Source: Caldilineaceae bacterium (GTDB taxonomy: Bacteria > Chloroflexota > Anaerolineae > Caldilineales > Caldilineaceae). Taken from it: a stretch of DNA of 6,650 nt. Location of the stretch: assembly GCA_012032975.1 (NCBI GenBank), contig JAAUPU010000166.1, positions 1-6,650 of the forward strand, written 5' to 3'. Below, in pieces: positions 5,956 through 6,650 of the stretch. Each line of letters starts with the position of its first letter. Position 1 is the first letter of the stretch. Below the pieces are notes generated by a model that was given only the letters and a program-made list of their open reading frames with translations, searched no databases and had not been told where the DNA came from. The translations under genes were made by a program, and so were the position numbers.

Positions 5956-5995
5956 CTCAGCCGTGCTGAAAGCTGTGAGCTTACAGCACGGTGAG
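5956..5995. terminator. Long hairpin after the propeller gene
   Basis: CCGTGCTGAAAGCT (5961-5974) pairs with AGCTTACAGCACGG (5978-5991), 13 of 14 positions, around a three-base loop. The stem extends by four pairs (CTCA 5956-5959 with TGAG 5992-5995) beyond one bulged G. It begins 24 bases after the stop at 5932 and should be very stable. No T tract follows on either strand, so it is either a T-less transcription terminator, an mRNA 3'-end stabiliser, or a palindromic intergenic repeat. Confidence 0.6.
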
Positions 5996-6006
5996 AATGA
6001 CCAATC

Positions 6007-6043
6007 AAAAAGAGCGGCCGCCGAATCCCATCGGCGCCGCTCT
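6007..6043 (-). terminator. Intrinsic terminator of the leftward Gfo/Idh/MocA gene
   Basis: Read on the minus strand, the GC-rich arm AGAGCGGCGCCGA (6043-6031) pairs with TCGGCGGCCGCTCT (6024-6011) through 13 pairs with one bulged base and a six-base loop. It is followed at once by TTTTT (6011-6007). It starts 22 bases after the oxidoreductase stop at 6067-6065. Stem, loop and T tract all fit a factor-independent terminator. Confidence 0.85.
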
Positions 6044-6064
6044 GAATTTCACCCAATCACCCCA

Positions 6065-6650
6065 TCACACCCTCAATGTAACAGCCTCACCACTCGCCGC
6101 CGAGGCATATTGCGCCAGTGCACTCTGCAAAAAGGCCCGTCTCAGACTCAGAGGGACGACGGGGGCGGCTCCGTCCAGAACGCACGCCTCCATGGCCTGA
6201 ACCTCGCACAGATAGGGGTCGATGGCCGGCGTCACGATCTCTTCGTCTGCGCCGCTGCGACCGGTCAACACCATGCGGCTCGGCTCCCCCTTCAGCCCCG
6301 GTTTCCACGGCTCAACGAGGTTCAGAATGCCCTCGTCGCCTACAATCAACGCGCCTTCGCGAAAGGGCGTACGAAAGCCGCTCGACACCTGGCCTACCGC
6401 GCCATTGCCGAAGACAAGCTGCCCACGCATGGCCACATCCACACCGCTCTCGCCGACGATCTGGCTGGCAAAGACTGACCGAGGCGCGCCCTGGTCGATC
6501 ATGGTGATGGCCATGCTGTTGGGATAGACGCCCACATCCCACAGCGATCCACCGACCAGGCTGGCATCCAGACGAATATTGCGGCTGTTTTCGGGCGACA
6601 GGTAGAAGTTGAACCAGCTGTTGACCAACTGCACCTGGCCCAGCTTTCCA
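6065..6650 (-). CDS. Gfo/Idh/MocA family oxidoreductase, C-terminal part, continues past the right edge
   Basis: About 194 C-terminal residues are present; the frame is open to the window edge, reading GKLGQVQLVNSWFNFYLSPE in from the right. This is the substrate-binding alpha/beta domain of the Gfo/Idh/MocA family of NAD(P)-dependent sugar and cyclitol dehydrogenases. The diagnostic stretch NIRLDASLVGGSLWDVGVYP contains the GG..WDVGVY motif, whose Asp and Tyr/His positions belong to the active site in this family. Further family sequence follows (FASQIVGESGVDVAMRGQL, GVDEE-free GDEGILNLVEPW). The N-terminal Rossmann domain with the EKP motif must lie beyond 6650, so cofactor and substrate cannot be judged. 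Members include xylose and glucose-fructose oxidoreductases, which would suit the pentonate dehydratase, but the two genes are convergent and not adjacent. It ends at a strong minus-strand terminator. Confidence 0.9.
   Translation of the reverse strand, partial: GKLGQVQLVNSWFNFYLSPENSRNIRLDASLVGGSLWDVGVYPNSMAITMIDQGAPRSVFASQIVGESGVDVAMRGQLVFGNGAVGQVSSGFRTPFREGALIVGDEGILNLVEPWKPGLKGEPSRMVLTGRSGADEEIVTPAIDPYLCEVQAMEACVLDGAAPVVPLSLRRAFLQSALAQYASAASGEAVTLRV

Noticed and set aside
5998..6009. TGACCAATCAAA repeated exactly from the cytochrome promoter (3293-3304)
   Set aside because: A shared 12-mer is expected about once by chance in a window this size, and the second copy lacks the TGGTCA half-site.

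Overview
The window looks like chromosomal DNA of a GC-rich bacterium, most likely a member of the Chloroflexota (Caldilinea/Anaerolineae-like). This is an inference from gene content: a Uma2-family protein with a repeat tail, a small 'FSVQDFQDLV..LEEHP'-type coiled-coil protein, a DUF7282 domain on a ScyD/ScyE-type propeller, and an LPXTG-like anchor. No rRNA, tRNA, transposase or CRISPR array is visible, and no gene-free stretch exceeds 180 bases.

Layout. (1) Bases 1-279, minus strand: the N-terminal part of a coiled-coil protein that runs off the left edge and carries an in-frame stop. (2) Bases 280-459: a divergent promoter region with a good sigma70-type promoter in each direction. (3) Bases 460-1341, plus: a Uma2 (DUF820) PD-(D/E)XK-fold protein whose C-terminus carries seven 21-bp / 7-residue repeats. 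(4) Bases 1342-1501: an intergenic perfect 14-bp inverted repeat. (5) Bases 1502-3231, plus: an IlvD/Edd-family dehydratase of the pentonate (L-arabonate/D-xylonate) type, split by a one-base frameshift near 2434-2436. (6) Bases 3232-3385: a promoter overlapped by an operator-like dyad. (7) Bases 3386-3964, plus: a lipoprotein with one c-type haem domain. (8) Bases 4121-5932, plus: a secreted beta-propeller (ScyD/ScyE type) with a DUF7282 domain, an acidic repeat linker and a wall-anchor-like C-terminus. The last part is separated from the rest by two compensating frame changes. (9) Bases 5933-6064: a convergent intergenic region with one long hairpin and one minus-strand intrinsic terminator. 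(10) Bases 6065-6650, minus: the C-terminal part of a Gfo/Idh/MocA oxidoreductase that runs off the right edge.

How the genes may work together. The IlvD-type dehydratase and the Gfo/Idh/MocA oxidoreductase are both common in sugar and sugar-acid catabolism, but here they are convergent and separated by two genes, so a shared pathway is only a possibility. The cytochrome lipoprotein and the anchored propeller are adjacent, on the same strand, and both predicted to be outside the cytoplasmic membrane. They could form a surface redox or adhesion unit of unknown role. The Uma2 gene and the coiled-coil gene are divergently transcribed.

The clearest anomaly is that three of the six genes are broken by one- or two-base frame changes, while the protein on both sides still matches its family or continues the same repeat. 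This points either to residual indel errors in the assembly or to recent gene decay.
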